A DNA stretch of 64,000 nucleotides from Shimia litoralis (GCF_005518135.1 NZ_SULI01000007.1:1-64000); one strand, 5' to 3'. Shown: positions 17,576-27,363, numbered from the stretch's first letter. The notes: generated by a model not told the origin, from the letters alone. Numbers and translations are program-made.

Positions 17576-17823
17576 ACCTTTTGGCGCACATCGTTGCCCT
17601 GCCCGTGCGAGCATATCGTTTGATATTCTCGCCTTGGGTCGGCTTTAATTGCCGATATCAACCAACATGCAGCGCCTACGCGCTTGAAGCTTTGGAAAAG
17701 CATGGCGCTTTAAAAGGCAGTTTTTTGACGATCAAACGCATCGGTCGCTGCCATCCTTTGGGCGGAGACGGGTATGATCCCGTTCCAGACGCCAAGGACG
17801 ACAGATCTTCCCACGATCAATAA
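17572..17823 (+). CDS. yidD: Membrane protein insertion efficiency factor YidD
   Basis: 83-aa peripheral inner-membrane protein that assists YidC-dependent insertion. Family motif is intact: [27 protein letters not shown] with its paired Cys residues, followed by [15 protein letters not shown]. Start overlaps the rnpA stop (ATGA). Part of the rpmH-rnpA-yidD transcription unit; yidC itself lies 3.3 kb downstream after inserted genes. Confidence 0.96.
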   Translation: MNLLAHIVALPVRAYRLIFSPWVGFNCRYQPTCSAYALEALEKHGALKGSFLTIKRIGRCHPLGGDGYDPVPDAKDDRSSHDQ

Positions 17824-17932
17824 ATCAACCAAGAGGCGAAAATCCACCGATCAAGATGATCGACTGCTGGACCCGTCGCCGCGCCTCGCCTAGTGTTTAG
17901 GCTCAATTAGTAACAATTACGGATTCAGATTT

Positions 17933-18433
17933 ATGAAGCTTGCAAAAATCATGGGAACCGCCCTGCTTGGCACTGTTATCGCGACAGGTGCCCTTGCACA
18001 AAAATTCGAACATTTTGGCTCCGTCGAAGGTTGGAATGTATTTGTCGACCACGAAAAAAAATCATGCCTGATCGAAGCCAAGGATGACCTGAGCAACGTC
18101 GTGCAGATGGGGCTGACCGACGATCGTTCTGTGGCCTATATCGGTGTATTCACCAAGGCGGAAACAGATATCAAAAAGGGCCAAAAAGAAGGTGTAGCCA
18201 TTCTGATTGGAGACAATCTTTACACGGGCGAAGCCACTGGCATGCGCGGCAACATCACCGAAGGCTATTCCGGAGGCTACGTTTTGACGGATGACCCGCA
18301 GGTCGCCGAGGACATCGCGAAACAATACACAATGGCTGTGTTCCCTGAAAAATCTTATGGGTTCATCGTGGACCTAAAAGGCACCTATAAGGCGCTTGAG
18401 ATGGCGCGTGAGTGTAACGCAAAACAAATGTAA
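17933..18433 (+). CDS. Periplasmic protein, IalB (invasion-associated locus B) like
   Basis: 166-aa protein with a clear Sec signal peptide (MKLAKIMGTALLGTVIATGALA, cleaved after ALA). The mature part resembles IalB-type periplasmic proteins of alphaproteobacteria: GWNVFVDHEKKSCLIEA near the start and an ECNAK end supplying a second Cys, so a disulfide is likely. Function in free-living roseobacters is unknown. Own transcription unit, closed by a hairpin at 18453-18481. Confidence 0.7.
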   Translation: MKLAKIMGTALLGTVIATGALAQKFEHFGSVEGWNVFVDHEKKSCLIEAKDDLSNVVQMGLTDDRSVAYIGVFTKAETDIKKGQKEGVAILIGDNLYTGEATGMRGNITEGYSGGYVLTDDPQVAEDIAKQYTMAVFPEKSYGFIVDLKGTYKALEMARECNAKQM

Positions 18434-18452
18434 GCGTGTCACATACGATGCA

Positions 18453-18481
18453 TCGCGAAAGGGTTTATGGCCTTTTCGCGA
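18453..18481 (+). terminator. Hairpin terminator after the IalB-like gene
   Basis: Stem TCGCGAAAGG/CCTTTTCGCGA with a short loop, 20 bp after the stop codon. No strong T run follows. Confidence 0.6.
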
Positions 18482-18557
18482 ACATTTGGCCAAGCAATCA
18501 TTTTTCGCAACTTAGCGATCTCTTGCCCGATCATCGAATTTCGCCTAAAGGCGACCC

Positions 18558-19427
18558 ATGCTTGATGATCTAGATGATATCCACCCGCTGTTTCATGGCG
18601 CCCCGTCTTCCGCAAATTTCAAAAAATTGCGCAAGCGCATCGTCCGCCATACCCGCGAAGCCATTGAACAATACGGAATGATCGAACCCGGCGCGCGGTG
18701 GCTTGTATGCATGTCTGGCGGCAAAGATTCTTACACCTTGCTCGCGGTTCTCCATGAACTCAAGTGGCGCGGCCTTTTGCCCGTGGAAATCTTGGCTTGC
18801 AATCTCGACCAAGGTCAGCCCGGCTTTCCTGCGACAGTTCTGCCCGAATTCCTGGAACGTATGGGCGTAGAGCATCGCATTGAATACCAAGACACGTATT
18901 CGATTGTGATGGACAAAGTCCCCGAGGGCCGCACCTTTTGCGCCTTATGTTCACGATTGCGGCGCGGCAACCTCTATCGCATCGCCCGCGAAGAAGGGTG
19001 TTCTGCAGTCGTGCTGGGGCATCACCGCGACGACATCCTTGAGACCTTTTTTATGAACCTGTTTCACGGTGGGCGTCTTGCGACCATGCCACCAAAGTTG
19101 GTGAACGAAGAGGCAGATCTATTCGTGTATCGCCCGTTGGCGCATGTCGCTGAAGCGGATTGCGAAAAGTTTGCGCAGGCTATGAACTATCCAATCATAC
19201 CCTGCGATTTGTGCGGGTCACAGGATGGTTTGCAGCGCCAGCAAGTCAAACAAATACTGGACACGTGGGAGACCAATTCTCCGGGGCGCCGCCAAGTTAT
19301 GTTTCGCGCGTTGATGAATGCACGCCCGTCACATTTGCTGGATCCCAAATTGTTTGATTTTGCCGGCCTTGAGCGCGGGTCTGTCAAATTTGAACAAATT
19401 GAGAGCGACATTCCAAAGCTACGTTAA
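18558..19427 (+). CDS. ttcA: tRNA 2-thiocytidine-32 synthetase TtcA
   Basis: PP-loop ATPase that thiolates C32 of several tRNAs using an Fe-S cluster. The PP loop is SGGKDS (residues 53-58). Cluster ligands are Cys128 and Cys131 ([10 protein letters not shown]); the second CxxC is Cys215/Cys218 (CDLCGSQ). [16 protein letters not shown] is the conserved central block. 289 aa, normal length. Start at the ATG at 18558. Confidence 0.96.
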   Translation: MLDDLDDIHPLFHGAPSSANFKKLRKRIVRHTREAIEQYGMIEPGARWLVCMSGGKDSYTLLAVLHELKWRGLLPVEILACNLDQGQPGFPATVLPEFLERMGVEHRIEYQDTYSIVMDKVPEGRTFCALCSRLRRGNLYRIAREEGCSAVVLGHHRDDILETFFMNLFHGGRLATMPPKLVNEEADLFVYRPLAHVAEADCEKFAQAMNYPIIPCDLCGSQDGLQRQQVKQILDTWETNSPGRRQVMFRALMNARPSHLLDPKLFDFAGLERGSVKFEQIESDIPKLR

Positions 19428-19490
19428 GGCCCTGAACAACACCCGCCCCTAGAGTCAGGCAGAATCGCTGCTTCTAGGAAAACGGATTTC

Positions 19491-21041
19491 ATGTTGCTTC
19501 GAAACGGGCTCGGTACGACAAAACTTCGCATGACCCCTGCGATCGAACAATCGCTCAATCGCGCCGTGCCGGTCTTGGCCGCTGCGTTGATTTTGCTGGT
19601 CTATGTCGTCGGTGGTGAAGGATGGTTACTTGGTGTGTCGATGCTATTGCCATCAAGCATTTTGCTGTTCAAGCGATACGCACATTTGGCGCGATATGTG
19701 CGCGACCCTCATCAAGGGTTTCTCAGAGTTCTTACCGAAGACGCATTTCACAGCACCCTGACGACAATGTTGCGCGACGCCACTCAAACTGGGCGCAAGA
19801 GCGCATATTTTCTGCTTAATATCGATGATCTCGATGCCATTCGAAAACGATTTGGCTCCAACATTTCCGAAGATGTCGCCAGATGTTGCGCGCGTCGTTT
19901 GTGTGATGCCCTTAGAGAAGATGATGCGATCTCTCAAATCGAAGATGGAAAATTTGCGATCGCACTTGCGCCGGCACATCATCTCACGACAGAGTCCTGC
20001 ATTCAGATGGCCGCGCGCATCCAGTCAGCGCTTGAAGAACCCGTCTTACTCTCGCGTGCATCGATCTTTGTGTCTTGTGCGGTAGGATTTGCGACCTCAC
20101 ACTCATCTATTGGATCGTCAGCAGAGGCCTTGCGAAACGCGGCCCAGATTGCCATGGCCGAGGCGCTGCGCGCGAGCCCCTCTGCGATCAGAGCCTACTC
20201 GAATGAACTAAAGCAAAAATCAGTATCCCGTCGCAAGGCAGAGAACGAAGCAAGTCACGCACTTGAGCGCGGCGAGATCAAAGCATGGTTTCAACCGCAA
20301 ATTTCCACAGACACTGGCCGACTGAGTGGCCTTGAAGCGCTTGCGCGCTGGGAACACCCGACCCGAGGCCTTCTTCCCCCAAGCGAATTTCTTCCGATAT
20401 TTGAACGCACGGGCCAGATGGAAGCGCTTGCCAAGCAAATGTTGGACCAATCTCTGCGCGCGCTTCAGGTTTGGGACAGCTCGGGCGTCTCAATTCCTCA
20501 AATTGGCGTAAACTTTTCCGCCGACGAACTGCGCAACCCTAGTTTACCGGAAATGGTCAAATGGGAACTGGATCGATTTGATCTCGCCCCATCTCGACTC
20601 GCGATTGAAATTATTGAAAATGTGATCGCAGGCTCGCCAGACGATATCGTTGCACGGAATGTGACCGCGCTCTGCAAACTGGGCTGTCCCATTGACCTAG
20701 ACGACTTTGGCACGGGGCACGCGTCCATTTCTTCAATTCGACATTTGCCCATTACACGCCTGAAAATTGACCGTTCTTTTGTCACACAGTGTGACCAAGA
20801 CAGTGACCAAAGACGCATGATCGCAGCGATTCTCACGATGGCGGAGCGCCTTGGCCTAGATACACTGGCCGAAGGCGTAGAGACCGCAGGTGAACACGCA
20901 ATCTTGTCCCAGCTCGGATGTTCGCACGTCCAAGGCTTTGGAATCTCCCGACCGCTTGCCCCGACGTCGGTCATTACGTGGCTTCACAAACACAATGCGA
21001 AATTGCAAACCGCGCCCCAAATTGGAAAAAAGGCGCAATAG
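19491..21041 (+). CDS. Cyclic-di-GMP phosphodiesterase (degenerate GGDEF, intact EAL)
   Basis: 516-aa signalling protein. Two hydrophobic segments near residues 20-60 anchor it in the membrane. The GGDEF-like domain (about 85-235) has EDGKF where GGDEF should be, so it cannot make c-di-GMP; it may be regulatory. The EAL domain (about 245-505) is complete: GLEALARWEHP near residue 280, IEIIENV, DDFGTGHAS near 403, KIDRSFV and AEGVETAGEH. It should degrade c-di-GMP and so favour motility over surface growth. Located between ttcA and yidC in an otherwise housekeeping cluster. Confidence 0.92.
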   Translation: MLLRNGLGTTKLRMTPAIEQSLNRAVPVLAAALILLVYVVGGEGWLLGVSMLLPSSILLFKRYAHLARYVRDPHQGFLRVLTEDAFHSTLTTMLRDATQTGRKSAYFLLNIDDLDAIRKRFGSNISEDVARCCARRLCDALREDDAISQIEDGKFAIALAPAHHLTTESCIQMAARIQSALEEPVLLSRASIFVSCAVGFATSHSSIGSSAEALRNAAQIAMAEALRASPSAIRAYSNELKQKSVSRRKAENEASHALERGEIKAWFQPQISTDTGRLSGLEALARWEHPTRGLLPPSEFLPIFERTGQMEALAKQMLDQSLRALQVWDSSGVSIPQIGVNFSADELRNPSLPEMVKWELDRFDLAPSRLAIEIIENVIAGSPDDIVARNVTALCKLGCPIDLDDFGTGHASISSIRHLPITRLKIDRSFVTQCDQDSDQRRMIAAILTMAERLGLDTLAEGVETAGEHAILSQLGCSHVQGFGISRPLAPTSVITWLHKHNAKLQTAPQIGKKAQ

Positions 21042-21150
21042 AGCAGCGCGAAACGGACCCATAACCGCTTGAGAGCCGGAATCCTCTTGACCTTTGGGCT
21101 ACACCTCTGTTGAACCACCTCAACGTTTAAAAGACAGGTGGCCCAAGGCA

Positions 21151-22962
21151 ATGGACGATCAGAATAAGAACCTAATTCTCGCGACTGTGCTCAGCTTTGT
21201 CGTGATCCTTGTATGGTTTGTCTTGTTTCCTCCTCCCGAACAGGTCGAGGATCCGAATGCGCCAGCCGTTGCAGCGGCGCCTGTAACTGTCGAAGGCGGC
21301 GTCCCTGCATTGGCACCAACCACCGAAGCAGCCGCAGCCACTGAGACAGACATCGTCGAAACCACCAATGCACCGCGTGTCGATATCTCGACCGCACGCC
21401 TAAGCGGGTCCATCTCGCTTCTGGGTGGCCGCATCGACGACCTAAAACTTAACGACTATCGCGAGACATTGGACGAAGGCGCCGCTACGGTGACTTTGAT
21501 GTCACCAAAAGGCGAGCCTCACGCATATTACGCACTTTATGGCTGGGCCCCTGGTGCGGGACTGGATTACGATACTGTCCCAGGTGCCAACACCGAATGG
21601 AGCGTTGAGCGCGGCCAAGCATTGACCGAAACCTCTCCGATCACACTTGTATGGGATAACGGATCAGGGCTCGTGTTCCGCCGCACGATTTCGGTGGACG
21701 AAAACTATATGTTTACCGTCGATCAAACCGTTGAAAACACCGGCGCTGGCACTGTGTCACTCGCCCCCTACGGTATTCTGTCCCGATATGGCCAACCCGC
21801 AGACCTTAAGAACTTCTTTGTGTTGCATGAAGGTGTTGTCGGTATGGCGGATGGCGAGCTTTCTGAAATTGACTACGACGATGTGACGGACCTGCCATAC
21901 GACCAACGGGAAGGCGCACGCGCCGAAACCACAGCCGTTACGCAAGATGGCTGGATCGGGTTCACCGACCACTACTGGATGGCGACGTTAATTCCCTCGC
22001 AAGGCACTCCATTCCAAGCCGCCGTTCGATATGACGAACGCGCCGATACGTACCACACGCGCGCCCTGATGCCGACCGTAACAGTGGCAGCAGGCGAAAC
22101 GACAACCGTTTCGAGCGAGTTGTTTGCAGGTGCCAAAGAATGGGCGACCATCAAACAGTATGAAGAAAACGACGGCGTCAAAGGCTTTTTGGATTCGATC
22201 GATTGGGGTTGGTTCTTTTTCCTGACCAAGCCAATGTTCGCCGTTTTGCACTGGCTGAATGGCCATATTGGCAACATGGGCTGGTCAATCATCGCCCTCA
22301 CAGTTCTGATCAAGGCGATTGTGTTCCCACTGGCGTATAAATCTTATGCCTCCATGGCGAAGATGAAAGAGCTTCAGCCACAAATGGAAAAGCTGAAAGA
22401 AGCCGCTGGTGGTGATCGCCAGAAGGTTCAGCAATCTATGATGGAGCTGTACAAAAAGGAAAAGGTAAACCCTGCCTCGGGCTGTTTGCCGATCCTGATT
22501 CAGATTCCGATCTTCTTCTCGCTCTACAAAGTTATTTTTGTCACGCTCGAACTGCGCCATGCGCCTTGGGCTGGTTGGATCACCGACCTTTCCGCCCCAG
22601 ATCCCTCTTCGATCTTGAACCTCTTTGGTCTATTGCCCTTTGCGACGCCAGAACCCGGTTCGATCTTCTTCATTCTAAGCCTTGGCGTCTTGCCCATTCT
22701 ATTGGGTATCTCGATGTGGCTGCAACAAAAACTGAATCCAGCGCCCACAGACGCAACGCAAGCGATGATTTTCGCTTGGATGCCTTGGGTGTTCATGTTC
22801 ATGCTCGGCAGCTTTGCGTCAGGTCTGGTTCTGTACTGGATTACCAACAACGTCATCACGTTTACCCAGCAGTATTTGATCATGCGTAGCCATGGATACA
22901 AACCCGATGTTTTCGGAAACATCAAACGAGGCTTTAAGCGCAAAGCCCAGTCGGGCGAGTGA
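21151..22962 (+). CDS. yidC: Membrane protein insertase YidC
   Basis: 603-aa inner-membrane insertase, alone or with SecYEG. N-terminal transmembrane anchor (ILATVLSFVVILVWFVLF), a large periplasmic beta domain with an Ala/Thr-rich linker, then the conserved 60KD_IMP core with about five membrane segments. Signature blocks are VFPLAYKSYASMAKMKELQP, NPASGCLPILIQIPIFFSLY and VLYWITNNVITFTQQ. I chose the ATG at 21151 (MDDQNKN, the usual opening, AAGG just upstream) over a start 19 codons earlier. Stop overlaps the MOSC gene. Confidence 0.97.
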   Translation: MDDQNKNLILATVLSFVVILVWFVLFPPPEQVEDPNAPAVAAAPVTVEGGVPALAPTTEAAAATETDIVETTNAPRVDISTARLSGSISLLGGRIDDLKLNDYRETLDEGAATVTLMSPKGEPHAYYALYGWAPGAGLDYDTVPGANTEWSVERGQALTETSPITLVWDNGSGLVFRRTISVDENYMFTVDQTVENTGAGTVSLAPYGILSRYGQPADLKNFFVLHEGVVGMADGELSEIDYDDVTDLPYDQREGARAETTAVTQDGWIGFTDHYWMATLIPSQGTPFQAAVRYDERADTYHTRALMPTVTVAAGETTTVSSELFAGAKEWATIKQYEENDGVKGFLDSIDWGWFFFLTKPMFAVLHWLNGHIGNMGWSIIALTVLIKAIVFPLAYKSYASMAKMKELQPQMEKLKEAAGGDRQKVQQSMMELYKKEKVNPASGCLPILIQIPIFFSLYKVIFVTLELRHAPWAGWITDLSAPDPSSILNLFGLLPFATPEPGSIFFILSLGVLPILLGISMWLQQKLNPAPTDATQAMIFAWMPWVFMFMLGSFASGLVLYWITNNVITFTQQYLIMRSHGYKPDVFGNIKRGFKRKAQSGE

Positions 22963-23708
22963 TGACTGCGCGGATCGCTGCTCTGTGGCGGCATCCCATC
23001 AAGAGCCATGGTCGCGAAGCGCTTTCACGCGCTTCGCTGACACAAGGACAGACCATGCCGTGGGATCGGCGTTGGGCCGTCGCACATGAGATGGCGAACG
23101 TAGATGGCGCAACGTGGGCTCCTTGCAATAACTTTTCTCGTGGCGCCAAAGCACCGGGTTTGATGGCCATCACGGCCACATCAAACGAGGCCGCTGGCAC
23201 CCTAGAACTGTCACACCCCGATTTGGGTCAACTTCGATTTGACCCTGACACCGAAAACGCAAAGTTCTTGGCGTGGGTAAATCCAATTATGCCCCAAAAC
23301 CGGGCGCAGTCGGCACAGATTGTCCGGGCTGAGACATGCGGAATGACGGATACAGATTTCCCCTCTGTCAGCTTGTTAAATTTGGCGTCGAACAACGCAC
23401 TTTCCGAAGTGATGGACACAAACCTGTCGATGGATCGTTGGCGCGGCAACATCCACATTCAGGGTCTCTCTGCTTGGGCCGAGAATGACTGGATCGGCAA
23501 AACATTGAAAATTGGGACAGCCGAACTTGCCATTCGCGAGCAGATCACGCGCTGTCTTGCGACAACAGCAAACCCTGAAACTGGTATACGCGATGCCGAC
23601 ACGCTCAAGGCGCTCAAGTCTTCCTTTGGGCATCAAGAGTTTGGCGTCTATGCTGTGGTGACATGCTCTGGCGACATTGCTGTCGGCGATACAATCGAGG
23701 TGCTCTAA
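22962..23708 (+). CDS. MOSC domain protein
   Basis: 248-aa protein with an N-terminal beta-barrel region and a C-terminal MOSC domain, the fold shared with the Moco sulfurase C terminus and YiiM/mARC proteins. The conserved Cys expected in MOSC domains is at ITRCLATTANPETG; WRHPIKSHGREAL opens the N-terminal domain. Likely handles sulfur or metal-sulfur chemistry linked to the molybdenum cofactor; substrate unknown. The ATG at 22962 overlaps the yidC stop by one base; a GTG one codon earlier is possible. Overlaps engB by one base. Confidence 0.88.
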   Translation: MTARIAALWRHPIKSHGREALSRASLTQGQTMPWDRRWAVAHEMANVDGATWAPCNNFSRGAKAPGLMAITATSNEAAGTLELSHPDLGQLRFDPDTENAKFLAWVNPIMPQNRAQSAQIVRAETCGMTDTDFPSVSLLNLASNNALSEVMDTNLSMDRWRGNIHIQGLSAWAENDWIGKTLKIGTAELAIREQITRCLATTANPETGIRDADTLKALKSSFGHQEFGVYAVVTCSGDIAVGDTIEVL

Positions 23709-24361
23709 TGCAACTACCCTTCCCGCTGGTTGAAGAGCCGGATGAATTCACGTCTGAAAAAGGCCGCAAGCTTTTTGCAGGCAACAACAGCGATTTCCTC
23801 AAGGGGGTCGTTGCCATGGATGGGCTGCCCCCCTCGGATCGCATCGAAGTTTGTTTTGCCGGACGCTCCAATGTTGGGAAATCCAGCCTGATCAATGCCC
23901 TGACTGGGCGAACACGTTTGGCGCGGGCATCAAACACCCCCGGCCGGACGCAAGAGATCAACTTTTTCACACTGGCCGACAGCCATTATCTGGTCGATTT
24001 GCCCGGATATGGTTTTGCAAACGCCCCCCTGCCGGTCATCGAGAAATGGCAAAAGCTGCTCAAGCAATATCTCTCGGGGCGCGCAAGCTTGCGTCGTGCG
24101 TTTGTGTTGATTGATACCCGTCATGGTGTCAAATCCGTTGACGAAGAAATCATGTCCCTGCTCGACAGCTCGGCCGTGACATTTCAGGTGGTGCTGACCA
24201 AGGCAGACAAGGTCAAAGTGTCTGACCGCGAAAAGGTGCTTGAGCAAGTGCGCAAGGCATTGTCCAAACATCCCGCTGCCTATCCTGAAATCGTACTTAC
24301 CAGCAGCGAAAAGGGTGATGGCATCGCGACATTGCGCTCTATTGTGGCAACACTTGACTAG
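23708..24361 (+). CDS. engB: Ribosome-biogenesis GTPase YihA/YsxC (EngB)
   Basis: 217-aa P-loop GTPase needed for 50S subunit assembly. G1 GRSNVGKSSL, G2 region around SNTPGRTQE, G3 DLPGYG, G4 TKADK and G5 TSSEKGDG are all readable. The start ATG shares a base with the MOSC stop codon (TAATG); the frame extends upstream inside MOSC but that is not the natural N terminus. Part of the yidC-MOSC-engB unit. Confidence 0.96.
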   Translation: MQLPFPLVEEPDEFTSEKGRKLFAGNNSDFLKGVVAMDGLPPSDRIEVCFAGRSNVGKSSLINALTGRTRLARASNTPGRTQEINFFTLADSHYLVDLPGYGFANAPLPVIEKWQKLLKQYLSGRASLRRAFVLIDTRHGVKSVDEEIMSLLDSSAVTFQVVLTKADKVKVSDREKVLEQVRKALSKHPAAYPEIVLTSSEKGDGIATLRSIVATLD

Positions 24362-24487
24362 CGGCGCATGTCACACCACCCGCACATCCGCGCCCGACGC
24401 GGGTAATATCTGCAGCTGACCGGCAATTTTGACCTATTGGCAGCTCTCCTCCAAGCGTCTAACAACAGACCCCAAGAGGATTTCAAG

Positions 24488-25351
24488 ATGAAGAAGCAAG
24501 ACATGAATCGCGATTGGATCGCTACCGCACGTACCCTGTCCCAAGCATTGCCGTATCTGCAACGCTATACTGGGGCGATCGTCGTTATCAAACTTGGCGG
24601 ACACGCCATGGGCAGCGACGAAGCCATGGATGATTTTGCGCGCGATGTCGTATTGATGCGCCAAGTTGGCGTCAATCCGGTCGTTGTTCACGGTGGTGGC
24701 CCGATGATCAATGCAATGCTCGACAAACTCGACATTCAGTCGGAGTTTGTGAATGGCAAACGTGTCACTGATGCCGCAACCGTCGAAGTCGTCGAAATGG
24801 TTCTGTCCGGCGTGGTCAACAAACGTATTGTCCAAGCCATCAACCGCCAAGGTGGCAAAGCTGTGGGACTTTCTGGCAAAGACGCAAACCTGATGGTGTG
24901 CGAACAAACCAACCCGGACCTCGGGTTCGTAGGCACACCTTCGGAAATGAACCCAGACGTGCTTCATGATCTGTTCGCCAATGACACGATCCCCGTCATT
25001 GCGCCACTTGGGGCAGGCAAAGATGGCGAAACATTCAATGTGAATGGCGATAACGCCGCCGGCGCGATCGCAGCGGCTCTCAAGGCTGATCGTTTGCTGC
25101 TGTTGACCGATGTGGCCGGCGTCAAAGGGACCTCTGGGGATGTGATGACCGAGCTCAAGGCGCAGCAAATTCGCGACCTCACAGCAAGCGGTGTAATTGC
25201 TGGCGGCATGATCCCCAAAACCGAAACTGCGCTGAACGCCATTGATGGCGGTGTCCGAGCGGTTGTCATTCTGGATGGCCGCGCCCCGAATGCCTGTTTG
25301 CTTGAGCTGTTTACAGAACATGGCGCCGGATCGCTGATCCGCGCGGATTAG
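24488..25351 (+). CDS. argB: Acetylglutamate kinase
   Basis: 287-aa cytoplasmic kinase, second step of arginine synthesis (N-acetylglutamate to its gamma-phosphate). Amino-acid-kinase motifs: [10 protein letters not shown] at the N terminus, [33 protein letters not shown] and MIPKTETAL near the C terminus. The ATG at 24488 has AGAGGA upstream and leaves the normal short N-terminal helix; the earlier in-frame start is not needed. A perfect AT-rich inverted repeat follows 8 bp after the stop. Confidence 0.97.
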   Translation: MKKQDMNRDWIATARTLSQALPYLQRYTGAIVVIKLGGHAMGSDEAMDDFARDVVLMRQVGVNPVVVHGGGPMINAMLDKLDIQSEFVNGKRVTDAATVEVVEMVLSGVVNKRIVQAINRQGGKAVGLSGKDANLMVCEQTNPDLGFVGTPSEMNPDVLHDLFANDTIPVIAPLGAGKDGETFNVNGDNAAGAIAAALKADRLLLLTDVAGVKGTSGDVMTELKAQQIRDLTASGVIAGGMIPKTETALNAIDGGVRAVVILDGRAPNACLLELFTEHGAGSLIRAD

Positions 25352-25359
25352 GCAAGAAA

Positions 25360-25397
25360 AGCCTTATAATATTCTTGGAATAGAATATTATAAGGCT
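25360..25397. repeat. Perfect 16-bp AT-rich inverted repeat after argB
   Basis: Arms 25360-25375 and 25382-25397 (AGCCTTATAATATTCT and its exact complement) around a 6-base centre TGGAAT. It lies 8 bp after argB and 26 bp before the hydroxylase start. No T run follows, so it is not a classical terminator; it could be an operator, an mRNA hairpin or a small mobile sequence. Confidence 0.9.
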
Positions 25398-25422
25398 GAC
25401 GCTTCTTAACCAAGGCCATGTG

Positions 25423-26217
25423 ATGCAGAACGAAGTCCTCATCCGACTGGGTGTGTTTGCCGGGCTGTTCGCAATTTTTGCGATCGCTGAAACACTGGCA
25501 CCACGCAAACAACGCACCCAACCTCGTCGATCGCGCTGGGTGACAAACTGGGCGTTGACCATTGTGAATACGCTCACAATGCGCGTCATGGCTTTTGCAT
25601 TGCCCTTGCTTGCCGTTGGGGCTGCGATTGATGCAAATGCGCTTGGCTGGGGGCTCTTCAATCTTACCGACTGGCCGTTTGTGATCGAAGTGATCTTGGC
25701 TGTACTTGTGTTTGATTTTGCCATATGGGCGCAGCACCTCATTACCCATAAGGTGCCTCTATTGTGGCGACTACATCGCGTCCACCATGCTGACCGCGAT
25801 ATTGACGTCACCACCGCCATCCGGTTTCATCCGTTAGAGATAGCATTGTCTATGCTTCTCAAGATCGGGTTGGTCTATATATTGGGGCCTTCGGCATTGG
25901 CCATCATACTGTTCGAGATTGTTCTGAATGGAACAGCGATGTTCAATCACGCCAACATGCGATTGCCCTTGGGCGTTGATCGCGTGGTGCGGCTCGTGTT
26001 GGTGACGCCTGACATGCACCGCGTACACCATTCAGTGCATCGTCACGAACATGACAGCAACTATGGGTTTTCGCTCTCGATCTGGGACAGGATGTTTGGC
26101 ACCTATATCGCTCAACCTGCTGACGGTCACGACGCCATGAAGATCGGTCTTGTCTGGCAAGACGACAAACCCTCACGCCTCGGCTGGAGTCTATGGCTCC
26201 CGTTTCGACGAAAATAA
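25423..26217 (+). CDS. Sterol desaturase / fatty acid hydroxylase family protein
   Basis: 264-aa membrane di-iron oxygenase of the fatty-acid hydroxylase superfamily. Hydrophobic segments at about residues 5-22, 45-65, 80-105 and 140-165. Iron-binding His clusters: HLITH with LHRVHHADRD in the middle, FNHAN, and HRVHHSVHRHEHDSNYG near the end. Hydroxylates or desaturates a lipid or isoprenoid; the substrate is not known. The ATG at 25423 is taken; a GTG at 25420 is adjacent. Its TAA shares one base with the next ATG, so it is coupled to the Fe-S protein. Confidence 0.9.
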   Translation: MQNEVLIRLGVFAGLFAIFAIAETLAPRKQRTQPRRSRWVTNWALTIVNTLTMRVMAFALPLLAVGAAIDANALGWGLFNLTDWPFVIEVILAVLVFDFAIWAQHLITHKVPLLWRLHRVHHADRDIDVTTAIRFHPLEIALSMLLKIGLVYILGPSALAIILFEIVLNGTAMFNHANMRLPLGVDRVVRLVLVTPDMHRVHHSVHRHEHDSNYGFSLSIWDRMFGTYIAQPADGHDAMKIGLVWQDDKPSRLGWSLWLPFRRK

Positions 26218-26873
26218 TGTATGATTTGATCGCCAACACACTCGCGACGCGTCATTTGGACGTGATTGGTGGGTTCCATCCCAGCCCCGACGAGCCAGAG
26301 CTTGCGGGTCTTGAAACCGTGCTATTATTGGGGCCAAGTGGGGCCGCGTTTTGGGATGCCTTTGTGACGGAGCCCGAGTTTCAAGATGGAACAGCCAATC
26401 CTGTGGATCGCTGGTCGTCTCGCGTGATCACCGCTTTGGCCGTCGCATTTGGCGCGACACCCTTTTTCCCATTTTCAGGCCCACCCTATGCCCCGTTTTT
26501 TCAGTGGGCTCTGCGAACCCAGAGGTGCCACCAATCCCCGATCAACCTGCTGGTGCATGATACGTCAGGCCTGTTCGTTTCCTTTCGGGGCGCTCTGGGG
26601 TTCCGGCAACGTCTTGACCTGCCTGCACCGTCCACCACCCCCTGTGAGACGTGCACAGGTCAGCCATGCCGCACCGCCTGCCCTGTTAGCGCCTTTGACC
26701 AAGGTCTCTATGATGTGCCAGCCTGTAAGCAGGCCCTGCGCGCCACTGACCCCGCGCATTGCCTTGAAAAAGGGTGCGCCGCGCGGCGACTTTGTCCGAT
26801 TTCGCAGACCTACAACCGACAAGAGGCCCAATCGGCCTATCATATGAAGGTATTTCTTGAGAATGGTACTTAG
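26217..26873 (+). CDS. 4Fe-4S ferredoxin-like protein
   Basis: 218-aa cytoplasmic protein with a C-terminal iron-sulfur region: CETCTGQPCRTACP followed about 35 residues later by CLEKGCAARRLCP. The spacing resembles the bacterial ferredoxin half-modules seen in QueG-like and related proteins, but the rest does not match epoxyqueuosine reductase. It may carry electrons for the coupled hydroxylase upstream, an inference from the TAATG overlap only. Overlaps the sixA start by 11 bp. Confidence 0.72.
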   Translation: MYDLIANTLATRHLDVIGGFHPSPDEPELAGLETVLLLGPSGAAFWDAFVTEPEFQDGTANPVDRWSSRVITALAVAFGATPFFPFSGPPYAPFFQWALRTQRCHQSPINLLVHDTSGLFVSFRGALGFRQRLDLPAPSTTPCETCTGQPCRTACPVSAFDQGLYDVPACKQALRATDPAHCLEKGCAARRLCPISQTYNRQEAQSAYHMKVFLENGT

Positions 26874-27363
26874 GCTAATCCTGACCAGACACGCTAAATC
26901 GAGCTGGGACGACTTGCGTCAATCAGACCACGACCGCCCTTTGAACAAACGTGGTCGCGCATCAGCCCAAGCTGTGGGCGATTGGATGCGCGATCAGTCC
27001 TTTGTTCCACAAACTATCTTGTGTTCCACTGCGGCACGCACGCGCGAAACCCTAGCATTATTGGCGCTTGATGCCCCAGTTGAGTTCGACGAAGGGCTGT
27101 ACCATTGCTCGGCGGATACGATGCGGGCGAAACTTACGCAGCAAACCGCACAGGCTGTTTTGATGGTGGGACATAATCCGAGCATTGCCGAGCTTGCAGA
27201 ACGCTTGGCGCACGAACTGCCACGCCATCCCAGATTCCTGGACTATCCAACCTGTGCCACCACCGTTTTGGAGTTTGATGCAGATAGTTGGCAGGAAGTC
27301 CAATACGGCACCGGAAAAATCAAGGCCTTTGTGGTTCCCAGAGAATTATCAGAACGCACATAA
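26863..27363 (+). CDS. SixA-type phosphohistidine phosphatase
   Basis: 166-aa member of the histidine phosphatase superfamily. Catalytic RHG-type motif is LTRHAKSSWDD; the second catalytic His is in MVGHNPSIAEL, preceded by CSTAARTRET. SixA removes phosphate from phosphohistidine on proteins such as phosphotransferase-system components. The ATG at 26863 is preferred over a TTG at 26857. Followed at once by a strong terminator. Confidence 0.88.
   Translation: MVLRLILTRHAKSSWDDLRQSDHDRPLNKRGRASAQAVGDWMRDQSFVPQTILCSTAARTRETLALLALDAPVEFDEGLYHCSADTMRAKLTQQTAQAVLMVGHNPSIAELAERLAHELPRHPRFLDYPTCATTVLEFDADSWQEVQYGTGKIKAFVVPRELSERT

Noticed and set aside
24434-25321. 295-codon minus-strand frame opposite argB
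   Set aside because: Mirror of argB codon usage; no recognisable domain or start signal.
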